Shown here: in pieces, positions 40,295 through 50,578 of the stretch
How the letters are laid out: the number at the start of each line of letters is the position of its first letter
How positions within the stretch are numbered: position 1 is the stretch's first letter
Assembly (NCBI RefSeq): GCF_000740895.1
Contig: NC_025261.1
Span: 1,798,001 to 1,862,000, forward strand
Source of the DNA: Theileria orientalis strain Shintoku
Lineage: Eukaryota; Apicomplexa; Aconoidasida; Piroplasmida; Theileriidae
Direction: 5' to 3'
DNA: 64,000 nucleotides
Program-made: the position numbers and the translations under genes
Notes under the pieces: generated by a model
The model's input: only the letters and a program-made list of their open reading frames with translations
Told to the model about the DNA's origin: nothing
Databases searched by the model: none

Positions 40295-43200
40295 ATGTAT
40301 TATAATATGAATGTATACAATGTAGTAATATGTCTGTTTATATGTGTTTCATATCGCAATAGTTTCGTGCAATCTGTAAATCATGGTTTGAAGAATATTG
40401 TAACTCCAGATGTAGTAAATATTGGATCTTTAGGTAATCAGTTATTAAACCTTTTTAATCGTAACCAAACTGAACAAAATCATAAAAATGAACCGAATGG
40501 TATTAAAATTGATAAATTTCAATTAATAACACTAGATGTAAAAAATAGGCGAAATACAGATTATATAGTATATAAATATGATCCATCGGATAATAGTCAC
40601 ACATATACTGCCAAACACCCATACTTGATCGAGAAGGTCGTAATGGGCAATGAATTGGCTTGGCAGTCTAAAAATAATCAATATGGAAATAGAGTAGTAA
40701 TAACAATAGATTCAAAAGACAAGGCGTTGTTGACTGTACATTTTCCCATGTTTCCTGAAAACCATGGAATAATTGGAGTTGATTTATTACTAGTTGATGA
40801 CAAACAATCGCATGGACATATAAGGAGTAAAAGGCGTAACAGTGAGTCCCTGGAAACTCTACGTGAACTTGAAAACCTACTTAAAAAGATTGAGAAGCAA
40901 AAGGAGGCTTCTCAAGCTCCTTTAGAGACTAAACCTAGACCAGCTGAACATTTTAAATCTGATTCTGAACTAAGCGTTTCACCACGTAGAAAATCTTTCT
41001 CAGATGTTGAGTTACCTACTGGGAAAGCCAATTTTCCTCCAAAAGTTAAGTTAACCACTCTGTACCTTGATAAGCTATTTAGTACCAACGAAATTAAATA
41101 CGAATATGATGGAGCAAAAGAACAACAAAGCTTTACTCCTAAGCCAGGATACGCAATTTCGACAATAAAAACCGGCGATGAATTGGTTTGGGAGTCTAAG
41201 GACGGGGTCTACCCGGAACAAATTTTGATACTACGTGGACCAGATAATGAGCCTATGATGAGAATGGTGTTCGACAAACCGCAACAAACCCTAAATACTA
41301 AGCAACCAGTTGTGAAGCCAGAACCTGTTGTACCTTCAGAGCAAGAGAAGAAGCAAGAGCCGCCCAAACCTATCGTACCTCCAAAAGAGGAAGTTAAACA
41401 TGAAAACCCTGAACCCGTTGCCTTTGTTAAGGAAGAATCTAAAAAGGAGGTACCTCAGCCTGTCTTACCTCCAAAAGAGGAAGTAAAGAATGAAAAATTT
41501 AAAGCGATGATCCCTCCACAAGAAGAACCGAAGAACGAGCCTTTGTATAGAGTTACTGATGAAACTACTAAAAATATAGAAACTAAAGCTGAAAGTGAGA
41601 AAGTTTTCGTGCCTCCTAAACCGGTTGAACCCAAACCAACAGCAAAAGCGCCTGAATCGCAACCTGAGACTATGCCCAGGGAAAGTGTATTGTTTCCTGA
41701 TGTTCCGGAAGAGCCAATTGTAAAGAATCCTGAGCCTGAAGTAAATAATCAAGTTCATGTACCAAAACCTCAACCCACTGAGCCTAGTGAGGCTTTGCCT
41801 AAGGAGCCTAAACCAGAACCTGTAAAAGTTAAGCCGCCGATTTCGAGTGAGCCTACTAAACCATCTCCCGAGCCATCTAAACCTGAAAAGGCCGAGGTAA
41901 GTGAGCCTCAGACTAAGTCTAATGAAGAGACCGTTAAATCGGAATTGAATGACAAAAAAGTACAACTTGACATAAACAGCTTTTTATCAACAGACCGTTA
42001 CGACTATTTCCAAGATGGACAGTCAGCCATATATGAAACGAAGGGTGAACACTTTTTCGTCTCAATTCAAGATAACAAACTCTTTAAGAAAATATGGGAA
42101 GCAAAAGATGAAAATGAATACGCAACCAAAGTGATTAGAGACGGTGTTGATATTCTTTTGGGTATAAGTAAGCTTAGCATATTTTTTGTGAATGGCCAAG
42201 TCAAACACTACAGTAGTACAGAAAACGTGTGGAAAGAGGTGACAAACGACGTGGTTTTGGACATCAATAAACAAGCCGATACGTACGAATATGAAGTCAA
42301 GGACTTCCCGCAGTCGAAGTATTTTGAGACGAAATACGACTTTAGATTTAAAACAATAAAAGAAGGCGAAAGTATAATATGGGAGTCGAAAGAAGATCAT
42401 AACGCTAATATGGTACTACTAGGTGGAGCTCATTCAAAAAATAAGATGCTGACGATTCATTTTACAGATCCATATATCGTAGTGTTCACCAAAAAGAATA
42501 AGGAACCATGGGTACAGGATAAGTCATTTAAGCCATCACCAAAACCCTTGGATATTAAAGTGCCTAATAAGGTAGATAATGACATTTTTACCCATCTTGC
42601 AAAACAAGGAAACTTATTTAACTTGATAAAAAGAGGTAATGAAGTAATATGGAAGTCAAGATCTAGTAACGAAAACGCAAAAAAGGTGGTTGTGTACGCA
42701 ATAAATAAAAACCACATGTTTATAACAATATATCCGTTTAAGGGGCAAGTCACGAAATTGTTAAAATACCCTGACGACGAATGCAAAGAAATAGACGCAT
42801 CGACTAAGATACCAATAACAATTAACATTAGGTCGAATAAGAGTTCATGCGCGTATTACAACTACGAAAGAAACAACGTGAGAATGTTTAGAGCAAAGGG
42901 CGACTACGTGTTTGGAGGAGTGAGAGAGAAGGATGAATCATCATCAGATCGTTCAAACGATAAGAGCATTTGGACAGCAAGCACAAACATCGATAACGAC
43001 AGTAGATACGCAAACAAAGTTAAGGTGATAACGTACGATAAGTTCAAGGATATGTACGAAGTTACAGTGTATCTAATGGACGGGACGACCAGGAAGTACG
43101 TAAGGCATGAAACCATGCCGTGGACATTCGTGGACCCCAACCAGAAGCTATCTGTGTCGATTAACGTTAATTCGCAGTCTGAATGTTATAAGTATTCACT

Positions 43201-45568
43201 CAGCTATAAAAACGGCGTTAAAATCTTTACAGCGAAGCCGGGAATGGAGTTTAACAGCGTAACATACCAGGACGAGGTCAAGGCCGACGTATGGGAGGCG
43301 AAAAACGTCAACGATTGTGCAAACAAAGTAGAACTGGACACGATGGGAGGAGTTAACAAGATAATAGTCCATTTGCAAAATGGAGGCAAGAAGGTGTTCA
43401 CGAGAAAGGATGATAAAACATGGGTTGAAGAAGGAGAATCCAAAATTGAAGCCGCAGAACCGACAACAAATGAGGAAGTTGCCCCTCCCTCAACTGCTAC
43501 TAAGGATAATGTTCAGGAAATGTATAAGCCTGAATATACGAACGACATCAAATTGTACGTGAAGGACCTGAAGAATCCAAACAGTAATAAGGAAATGGAC
43601 AGTAAGGACTACGAAGTAAAGCAGAACCAGAATAGATATGAGTTTAAATTGAAAGAGGGTTCTAAGTGTGTGGAAGTGAAATATTTAGTAAAAATAACGG
43701 ACTTGTTTGACCGTACTAGGACCATAGGATTGAAGCCAGTGAGTGTTTGGAAAAGATTTTTCGCCAAATCCGACGAAAATTACCCGAAAACTGTCGTTTA
43801 TCAGTGGCCAAACAAAATAGTTATCAATTTCGACACCTTCTTCATAGTCAACGAAAAGGAGATCTCCGGTACCTGGATAAACAGGAATTTCGACATTAAG
43901 TTTTACACTGCGAGTACGGGGAACGGTACCAAGAATAACGTGGAACTGGATTGGAGTAAGTACGACCTGAGAAAAATGTCTGGAGAAAGGTACGACTACG
44001 AGTTTAAGCCGAACTCGAAGTGCTCGGAGGTCAAGTACATGTTTAAAAAGGTGGACCCGAATGACCAAAATAGGTTAATCACCGGATACAGGACAGTTTG
44101 GAAGCACGGCCATCTTGGCCATAATGAGTATCCAACCATCGTTTCATACTTGAGCGAAAAAAGACTAATAGTGGATTTAGGCACGAAGTTCATAGTGTCT
44201 GAAAGGAATCCTGATGATAGTTGGACCCCCAAAGAGTCTTTTTTGCAGTTCTTTACGGCTACAGAAAATCGCAACGGTAGGTATGAACATGAGGGCTTGC
44301 CACTTAGCGATAACAAATACGGCCTTCAGAAAAAAGGTGATGAGCTGACCTATGTATTTAACGGTGGAATAAGGTGCACGAAGATCGTGCACGTAGAATG
44401 CGTAGGGAATGCGGACGACATTAATAAGGTTACAACCTACTATAAAAGGGTGTGGATCTACGACCCAGATGTGAATCCCGGGAAGTATCCAAAGAGTGTC
44501 TTATACAAAAGTGGCAGTAAAATAACAGTAAAGTTAGATGACCTGATTTTGGTTTACCAAAGAAACGTCCATGGCGACTGGATTAAGTCAGATGTGTTTG
44601 ACATGGGCGGCAATCCACTGATGTCCCACAAAGAGGTTACTCAACTTACCGAAGTTGCCACTCCTTCAACAACTACGCCACCTATTGAGCCAGAAGAAGC
44701 AACACCAGTAGCTACTGCTGTGCCTTCTGAAAGAACCAGTACACATCGCAGAGGGTCTATTTCACCAGATGAAAGTTCAACTTTGCCCTTTACTATTTCT
44801 ACTAAGCCACCTGTATCCGCAAATCCACCTGCAAGTACAGTAGAACCTCCAAAAAGTACCACTCAGCCCGATGTGGGTGTTACTGCACCAGAAACAAGTT
44901 CTACTCCAATAATCCATAGTACTGAACAACCTGCAAAGAGTTCAGTGGAACCCCCTAGAGTATTATCGCCACCGGAGACAACTAGCGTCCCCAATAATGT
45001 TGTTTCCCCCAATGCTTTCAATCCTGCCACTACCAGTACTCCTACTGTTAACACCCATGTTAGTGAGAATTTCGCTGAGCCTTTAATACAGCCTGCCAGA
45101 CATGTTCCTGTTCAAAAGCCTACTGATCATACCAATCTGGCCAATTCTGCCCATGGATTCTCATCAATAAATCAGAACGTTAAGGAGCTTTACCCCTCTG
45201 AACATCCCAAAGACGTCACCATCATCACTGAGGGCAGCTTATATGCCAATGATACCAACAAATACAAGGTGTTTACGAACTTTGGAACTGAATTTTACCT
45301 ATACAAATTCGTCGCCGGGGCCAGGTGTGTTGAAATTAGGCACACTGAGCATGGTGTAAATGGCAATGGAGACGATAAATCTAAGGGCCCCGTTAAGCAA
45401 AAGGTAGTGTGGACTTACAATTCTTCAAGATACGGTCGTAAATACCCCGAATCTGTGTTTTACAACAAGCAGACGATGACCTTCATCATCATGTTCGACG
45501 ACCACAATATAATTTGCTTTAAGAAGAACGGCTGCTGGGTTGTGACCAGTACTACCAGAACATACTAG
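40295..45568 (+). CDS. Giant secreted multi-FAINT protein, 1757 aa
   Basis: The largest FAINT gene in the window, intronless. A signal peptide core is at about 8-22 (NVVICLFICVSYRNSF). About eleven FAINT modules are visible. The first two (about 72-150 and 252-330: TLDVKNRRNTDYIVYKYDP, LTTLYLDKLFSTNEIKYEY) flank a dibasic stretch (RSKRRN) and a helical region. A Pro/Glu/Lys-rich linker (about 330-545) follows, then five modules of the LDI...(I/V)WE(A/S)K...AxKV type (about 550-1060), then three larger modules of the GSKCxEV...VWK...YPxxVxY type (about 1085-1420), an S/T/P-rich linker (1430-1610) and a final module of the second type. There is no membrane anchor or obvious AT-hook, so secretion is the default inference. 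Confidence 0.85.
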   Translation: MYYNMNVYNVVICLFICVSYRNSFVQSVNHGLKNIVTPDVVNIGSLGNQLLNLFNRNQTEQNHKNEPNGIKIDKFQLITLDVKNRRNTDYIVYKYDPSDNSHTYTAKHPYLIEKVVMGNELAWQSKNNQYGNRVVITIDSKDKALLTVHFPMFPENHGIIGVDLLLVDDKQSHGHIRSKRRNSESLETLRELENLLKKIEKQKEASQAPLETKPRPAEHFKSDSELSVSPRRKSFSDVELPTGKANFPPKVKLTTLYLDKLFSTNEIKYEYDGAKEQQSFTPKPGYAISTIKTGDELVWESKDGVYPEQILILRGPDNEPMMRMVFDKPQQTLNTKQPVVKPEPVVPSEQEKKQEPPKPIVPPKEEVKHENPEPVAFVKEESKKEVPQPVLPPKEEVKNEKFKAMIPPQEEPKNEPLYRVTDETTKNIETKAESEKVFVPPKPVEPKPTAKAPESQPETMPRESVLFPDVPEEPIVKNPEPEVNNQVHVPKPQPTEPSEALPKEPKPEPVKVKPPISSEPTKPSPEPSKPEKAEVSEPQTKSNEETVKSELNDKKVQLDINSFLSTDRYDYFQDGQSAIYETKGEHFFVSIQDNKLFKKIWEAKDENEYATKVIRDGVDILLGISKLSIFFVNGQVKHYSSTENVWKEVTNDVVLDINKQADTYEYEVKDFPQSKYFETKYDFRFKTIKEGESIIWESKEDHNANMVLLGGAHSKNKMLTIHFTDPYIVVFTKKNKEPWVQDKSFKPSPKPLDIKVPNKVDNDIFTHLAKQGNLFNLIKRGNEVIWKSRSSNENAKKVVVYAINKNHMFITIYPFKGQVTKLLKYPDDECKEIDASTKIPITINIRSNKSSCAYYNYERNNVRMFRAKGDYVFGGVREKDESSSDRSNDKSIWTASTNIDNDSRYANKVKVITYDKFKDMYEVTVYLMDGTTRKYVRHETMPWTFVDPNQKLSVSINVNSQSECYKYSLSYKNGVKIFTAKPGMEFNSVTYQDEVKADVWEAKNVNDCANKVELDTMGGVNKIIVHLQNGGKKVFTRKDDKTWVEEGESKIEAAEPTTNEEVAPPSTATKDNVQEMYKPEYTNDIKLYVKDLKNPNSNKEMDSKDYEVKQNQNRYEFKLKEGSKCVEVKYLVKITDLFDRTRTIGLKPVSVWKRFFAKSDENYPKTVVYQWPNKIVINFDTFFIVNEKEISGTWINRNFDIKFYTASTGNGTKNNVELDWSKYDLRKMSGERYDYEFKPNSKCSEVKYMFKKVDPNDQNRLITGYRTVWKHGHLGHNEYPTIVSYLSEKRLIVDLGTKFIVSERNPDDSWTPKESFLQFFTATENRNGRYEHEGLPLSDNKYGLQKKGDELTYVFNGGIRCTKIVHVECVGNADDINKVTTYYKRVWIYDPDVNPGKYPKSVLYKSGSKITVKLDDLILVYQRNVHGDWIKSDVFDMGGNPLMSHKEVTQLTEVATPSTTTPPIEPEEATPVATAVPSERTSTHRRGSISPDESSTLPFTISTKPPVSANPPASTVEPPKSTTQPDVGVTAPETSSTPIIHSTEQPAKSSVEPPRVLSPPETTSVPNNVVSPNAFNPATTSTPTVNTHVSENFAEPLIQPARHVPVQKPTDHTNLANSAHGFSSINQNVKELYPSEHPKDVTIITEGSLYANDTNKYKVFTNFGTEFYLYKFVAGARCVEIRHTEHGVNGNGDDKSKGPVKQKVVWTYNSSRYGRKYPESVFYNKQTMTFIIMFDDHNIICFKKNGCWVVTSTTRTY

Positions 45569-46174
45569 TTTATCGCTGACTTTTATCCACAGTCATCCTC
45601 TTGTTATTGGTTTTTTACTCACAGTTGTAAACTAGTCAAGGGTTTTTCATCCTCAGTCTTAGGTTAGTAACGGGCTCTTTATTTGTTTGTTTTCGCAGTA
45701 AAGGTTGTTTTTTCCTTTGAGATTTGGTTACCTTTTGTATATTAGTTGATAAGAATCATGATTATTGTCAATAATGTAGTACAAGAGAATTGTAATATAG
45801 TTCATTGGTTACAGATTGCAGTAAATCCTAACTTAAAACATTGTAAAGTAGCGTGGCATAGCATTACACTGTATATCAGACTTTCAATTTAAGTGTAAAA
45901 TAGTTTTAAACTAATAAATTAATGTTCTATAAACATTTACACTTATATAATTATGTATATATATATATTAAGTATATATATAAGTGTGTGAATATACTTG
46001 TACATGTGTATGTATAGGTATATAAATATGCATATATATATAATACAAGTGTATGTTAAAGTGTATATTAAATTATGTGTTCAAGTAGAAGGAACTATTA
46101 TATTCGTTCAAATGCTCATATAAGGACAACCTGAAAGGGAATTAGTTTAAATCCAGAATTGCATAATACTATTT
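45569..46174. other. Convergent intergenic region with TA microsatellite
   Basis: It holds the 3' flanks of the giant FAINT gene and a coiled-coil gene. Between about 45950 and 46070 there are several ATATATATA runs mixed with TGTGTA steps. Confidence 0.6.
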
Positions 46175-47010
46175 TCAAAAATAGTAGTGGTTGAGGCTCA
46201 TGTAGTTAATGAAGTACCTTTTGTCAATCTGGCTGCTATCCAGTTCCGGCTGCGAGAACGTCGACAGAACCTCTGCGCATCTTTTCAACTCATTCACGCA
46301 CTTCTCCTTAGCTTTGTCCAGCTCATCCAATTTACTCTCATTCTTCAGAATCTTATCCTTAACTCGTTCCAACTCACTTGATAGTGATCTGTTTTCCTTG
46401 TGTAGACTGAGTATGTTGGTCTTGCTCACCAACCTAGAGCCAGCAACGGGCTTAGAGTTAGCTGAGTTTGGGTTAATCAGGTGGATAGAACTGAAAACGA
46501 CTTGCAAGTTCTCCAGAAATGACAAAAAATCCGATGACTCGTCCTGAATCTGCTGAAGCAATGAAGCTATTTCATTCTCGCAGTTGACGTTCCTATTAAT
46601 GAACACGCAGTCCTCATATTTCTACAGGTCAGTAAGTGCCAAATTCATAATAACTAGGGTAGCATGTGTATATACGGTACCTTAATGGAAAATTGGGATG
46701 ATTCTGAAAAGCAGGGCTCGACGAATTCAATTAAGGAGTCAATAAATTTCGATATTTCCCTAAATTATGAAATGATGTGTGAATAAGTAAAATTTAACTA
46801 ATGTTGACTGTGTTAAATATATATTCTTCGTAAAAGGTACTTTGTTCTCTCCAGTAATTTCTCCAACTTCTGGTCAGATTCTAATGTGTGATTGATTAAC
46901 CCAGGTAAAAGGTAGTTAAATATGTTTAACTTACGGTTTTTTTCAACGAATTCGGCTATTCTTTGCTTTGAAGTCCTGAGAAATTCGACCAGAGCTCGAT
47001 CCTGATCCAT
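46175..47010 (-). CDS. Coiled-coil protein, 231 aa, three exons
   Basis: Exons 46841-47010, 46681-46759 and 46175-46621 sum to 232 codons with GT-AG introns in matching phase. The product starts MDQDRALVEFLRTSKQRIAE, is charged and helical throughout (LEKLLERTKEISKFIDSLIE) and has a clear coiled coil at about 165-210 (LSSELERVKDKILKNESKLD). The end (FINYMSLNHYYF) is aromatic. No domain is recognised. A kinetochore, centrosome or vesicle-tether subunit would fit the composition, but nothing in the sequence decides this. It is divergent from asparaginyl-tRNA synthetase. Confidence 0.72.
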
Positions 47011-47462
47011 GAATTTCCAACGATTAATTTAGAGCGATGAATTTGCTATTTTTTCATAAGAATTGAAGATTGGCCTTAAAAATGTGTAAAAAATTTGTAA
47101 AAATTGCCAAATGTTCATAAATATAAATAGAGAAATGAGAAAACTGATATTTTAATAGTTATTAACACACATTTGATTCAACACTACAATACAGATACTG
47201 TGGATGAAACATTGATTTAATCCAGTTTAATATATAAAATTTATTAAATTTCTTTATTACTCACATTATTAACCTGTGATTTTGTCTTATTTGATCTAAA
47301 ACTGACTTGTAGACAACCTTCCATACGCTTCATTTTAAATTTCATCGTTGTCATAAAAAACACGAAATTTTATGAAAATCATCACCTAACACAGCGTTTA
47401 AAACAGTGAGGAGCTTATTATCCAGACGTTCCGTAAATTTCTTGAGGTATTTTAGTGGAAAA
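47011..47462. other. Divergent intergenic region
   Basis: It lies between the coiled-coil gene and asparaginyl-tRNA synthetase. From 47406 to 47462 the frame of the synthetase continues open upstream of its first ATG and would encode a basic, hydrophobic peptide (RSLLSRRSVNFLRYFSGK); no ATG precedes it in frame. Confidence 0.5.
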
Positions 47463-50162
47463 ATGCCTGTAAAGTCCGAGTCCCCCCTAGTCAAAAATAT
47501 TAGTTCCTTGTCCCTGAAACCGGGCAGCATAGCGAGTTTGGAACTATCGAAACATGGAAACAGGTTAACGACACTAGAAAAAACATTTGTGCCAGTGGCG
47601 ACGCTACTATCAAGCCTGAGAAAGGACGCACATAACGAAAAATACGAATCAATATCAAGGAACATAAATAGAATAACGAAAACACGCGAGGAATTTGAGA
47701 TGCCAAAGGTGTTCTCGTTCGATGAGTTGAGTCAGGTAACAGGAGGCGTGATAAAAGGATCAGATAAAAATTCGACCAGAGCAGAAGGCATTACGGCACA
47801 GCTGGACGTCGAAAAAAACCAACTGGTAACAGTGTTCGGCTGGTGTAAGAGCATAAGAAAGCAGGACGGAGGAAAGCTGCTGTTCGTTATCATCAACGAC
47901 GGAAGCTGCAAGGCAAACCTGCAGGTGGTGGTACACCAAGGAGCAAGAGGATTCGAACAGGCCTCAAAGTCGCACTCAGGAGCCTCAGTGAGAGCACGAG
48001 GCTTCCTGGTGGACAGGTTCAAGGGAGTGACGGAGAACGGAGCGGAAAGTAAAGCAGCCGCAGAAGGCGCGGAGGACTACGAGCTGCTGGAAGCAGTGAG
48101 CAACAAGTTTGAAGTGCACGTGACGGAGGTGGAGACGAACTCAGTGCAAATACTGGGAGTGAACATGTACCCGAACAAGTACACGATCAGCAAGAAGGGC
48201 GTGACGCTGGAGCACCTGAGAGATATGGCACACCTGAGGCCGAGGAGTTACCAAATCTCGGCGACAATGAGGATAAGGAGCTCCCTGGCGCTGGCAATAC
48301 ACCTCTTCTTCCAGTCTATCGGCTGCAACTACCTTAACTCGCCAATCATAACGACGGCGGACTGCGAAGGAGCAGGGGAACTCTTCCAGGTGACGACGCT
48401 GCTGGAGAACGTGAACAAGCTGTCGGATCTGTCGGAAAAGATGGCGGCGGGTGACGCCAAGGCCAGCGCCGAAGCCGACGCAGCTGTTGGCAGCAATCAC
48501 TCAGAAGTAGTTGGTGGTAGCAGTGGTACCACTGCCACTGCGAGTACTGCTGGTAACACCGTTACCGATGGTGTTACTACTAGTGCTACCGATGGAGCCA
48601 CTACCAGTGTTACTGATGGGACAACCACCAGTGCCAGTTTTGCTGTTGGTGACACTATTGTTGCCGGTCCTGCCACCGCTGCAGGTACGCCTCGCACAAA
48701 TGCTGGCGGAGCTCCCACTAAAAGCAGCATGATCGCCAACGCCAAAGTGACCTATAAGAACGACTTCTTTAAAAAGAAAAGTTACCTCACGTGCAGTGGA
48801 CAGCTGAGCGCAGAAAACTACTGCTGCAGCATGGGAAGCGTGTACACGTTCGGACCAACCTTCAGAGCGGAAAACTCGCACACGTCGAGGCACCTGGCGG
48901 AGTTCTGGATGATAGAGCCTGAACTGGTGCTGGTAGACCTGCCAGGACTGATGAGTCTGACTGAGCAGTTCATCAAGTTCCTGGTGTCCTACGTGCTGGA
49001 CCACTGCTACGACGACCTCGACTACCTCAACACCAAAGTGGACAGCACACTGCTGGAGAGACTGAAGCACGTGGCAGACAAGGAGTTCGCACACGTGTCG
49101 TACACGAAGGTGATAGAGATCCTGACGGAAGTGGTGGAGGAAACCAAGGGTGAGTGCATAAGTAGCTGGGCAAAACGCGAAGCGGATAAGAGGATACAAT
49201 AGAATTGGAATAGTGATATGCAGTTAACTAGAACCACTAGATATTCAATTGATATGTAGTATATGCATATAAGTATGTGTGTACGAGCAACAATATATTT
49301 AAGTATTTATGTACGAGCAACAATATATTTAAGTATTTATGTACGAGCAACAATATATTTAAGTATTTATGTACGAGCAACAATATATATATGTGTAGAC
49401 AAACCTAAATTTGAATACAATAACATATTTTGGGGAATGGACCTGCAGAGTGAACACGAACGTTACATCAGCGAGGAAGTGTTCAACGGGCCAGTGATCA
49501 TATACAACTACCCGAAGACGATCAAGGCGTTCTACATGAGAAAAAACGAAGATAAGAAGACAGTAGCAGCAATGGACCTTATCATACCGAAAATAGGTAA
49601 GCTGAACACGGATGTGTGTGTATGAGAATGTATAAATACATAAAAGTAAGAAGGAATGAGTATAAAGATAGTAGTTGAGAAAGGGTTCTATTTTTGCCAA
49701 GCTATGTTGTGAACGAAAAATTAATTCTTAAAACGGTAACAAGGGATACCAGAATGACATAGAACGACAAAAATAGACACTGAAAACATATAGTTATATA
49801 ATGAAAATATTTTACCATATTAACATAAATTAAGATAAATTGGCATAAATTAGCATTAATTAACGTAAATTAACATAAATTAAGATAAATTAATTTACAT
49901 TGGCATGTGTTGACGATATTTAGGGGAGTTGATAGGTGGATCACAACGTGAAGAGAGGTTGGACTACCTGATGGAGTCAATCAAGGAAAATAAACTCAAT
50001 GAAGAGGACTACTGGTGGTACCTGGAGCTGAGAAAGTACGGAACAGTGGTGCACTCAGGCTTCGGACTGGGTTTCGAGAGGTTAATCATGATGGTGACAG
50101 GAGTGAACAACATCAGAGACGTTATACCGTTTCCACGATACCCAGGACACTCAGCATTTTAA
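47463..50162 (+). CDS. Asparaginyl-tRNA synthetase (class IIb), 707 aa
   Basis: It charges tRNA-Asn with asparagine. Exons 47463-49149, 49399-49596 and 49924-50162 sum to 708 codons. An OB-fold tRNA-binding region ([34 protein letters not shown]) precedes the catalytic domain: [68 protein letters not shown] (motif 2), [20 protein letters not shown] and [11 protein letters not shown] (motif 3). Asn rather than Asp specificity is inferred from AEFWMIEPE and overall similarity. A Thr/Gly/Ser/Asp-rich insert of about 100 residues splits the catalytic domain after [12 protein letters not shown]. The ATG at 47463 is the first in frame, but the open upstream codons look like a targeting leader. Only one such gene is in the window, so organelle sharing cannot be judged. 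Confidence 0.9.
49281..49398. repeat. 30-nt tandem repeat in an asparaginyl-tRNA synthetase intron
   Basis: Three perfect 30-nt copies (49281-49370; unit begins GTACGAGCAACAATATATTT) and a fourth partial copy that ends at the intron acceptor GTGTAG. The array directly abuts the next exon. Confidence 0.92.
49800..49905. repeat. AT-rich short repeats in the second synthetase intron
   Basis: Variants of CATAAATTAAGATAAATT and GGCATAAATTAG recur several times in the 327-nt intron before the last exon. Confidence 0.6.
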
Positions 50163-50578
50163 GCACGTAATCATAATAAATTATGCCAGCAGATGATACG
50201 TAGATAGTAAAGTGCATATGCAATGTGCTTCAATAACGTCAAGGTTGGTAGTGTTATGAGATAACGCCACTTCTACGTAAATTGACGCTATCGAATGTAT
50301 TATATAAACACTGTAAGCATCTAATGGGTGTTGTATGGCATCTGTGGGTGCTCATACGGAAATAAATAGCATGTAAGCATACTCTAAGTTACGATATTAC
50401 CCTAAAGGACCCGATAGCCCACTAAACCAAATAAAACGTATCGACCACATTAACAAATCATTGTTTATTTGTAGCTAACCATTGACAAAATATGACAATA
50501 GTTGCCAAATTTAAATAATAGATATCATCTATCGTTTAAAAATCTATTCCTTATTAAATTTCAAACATTCTTTAAAAC
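50163..50578. other. Convergent intergenic region with 42-nt shared element
   Basis: It holds the 3' flanks of asparaginyl-tRNA synthetase and of the FAINT-membrane gene. It includes the second copy of the 42-nt element; otherwise no gene or RNA is seen. Confidence 0.5.
50414..50455 (-). repeat. 42-nt element, copy B
   Basis: It matches 14811-14852 at 41 of 42 positions. It lies about 125 nt 3' of the stop codon of the minus-strand FAINT-membrane gene. Confidence 0.8.

Noticed and set aside
49263..49625. Plus-strand frame with repeated [10 protein letters not shown] units
   Set aside because: It is read-through of the 30-nt intron repeat into the second synthetase exon in the wrong frame context; the spliced model explains the exon.
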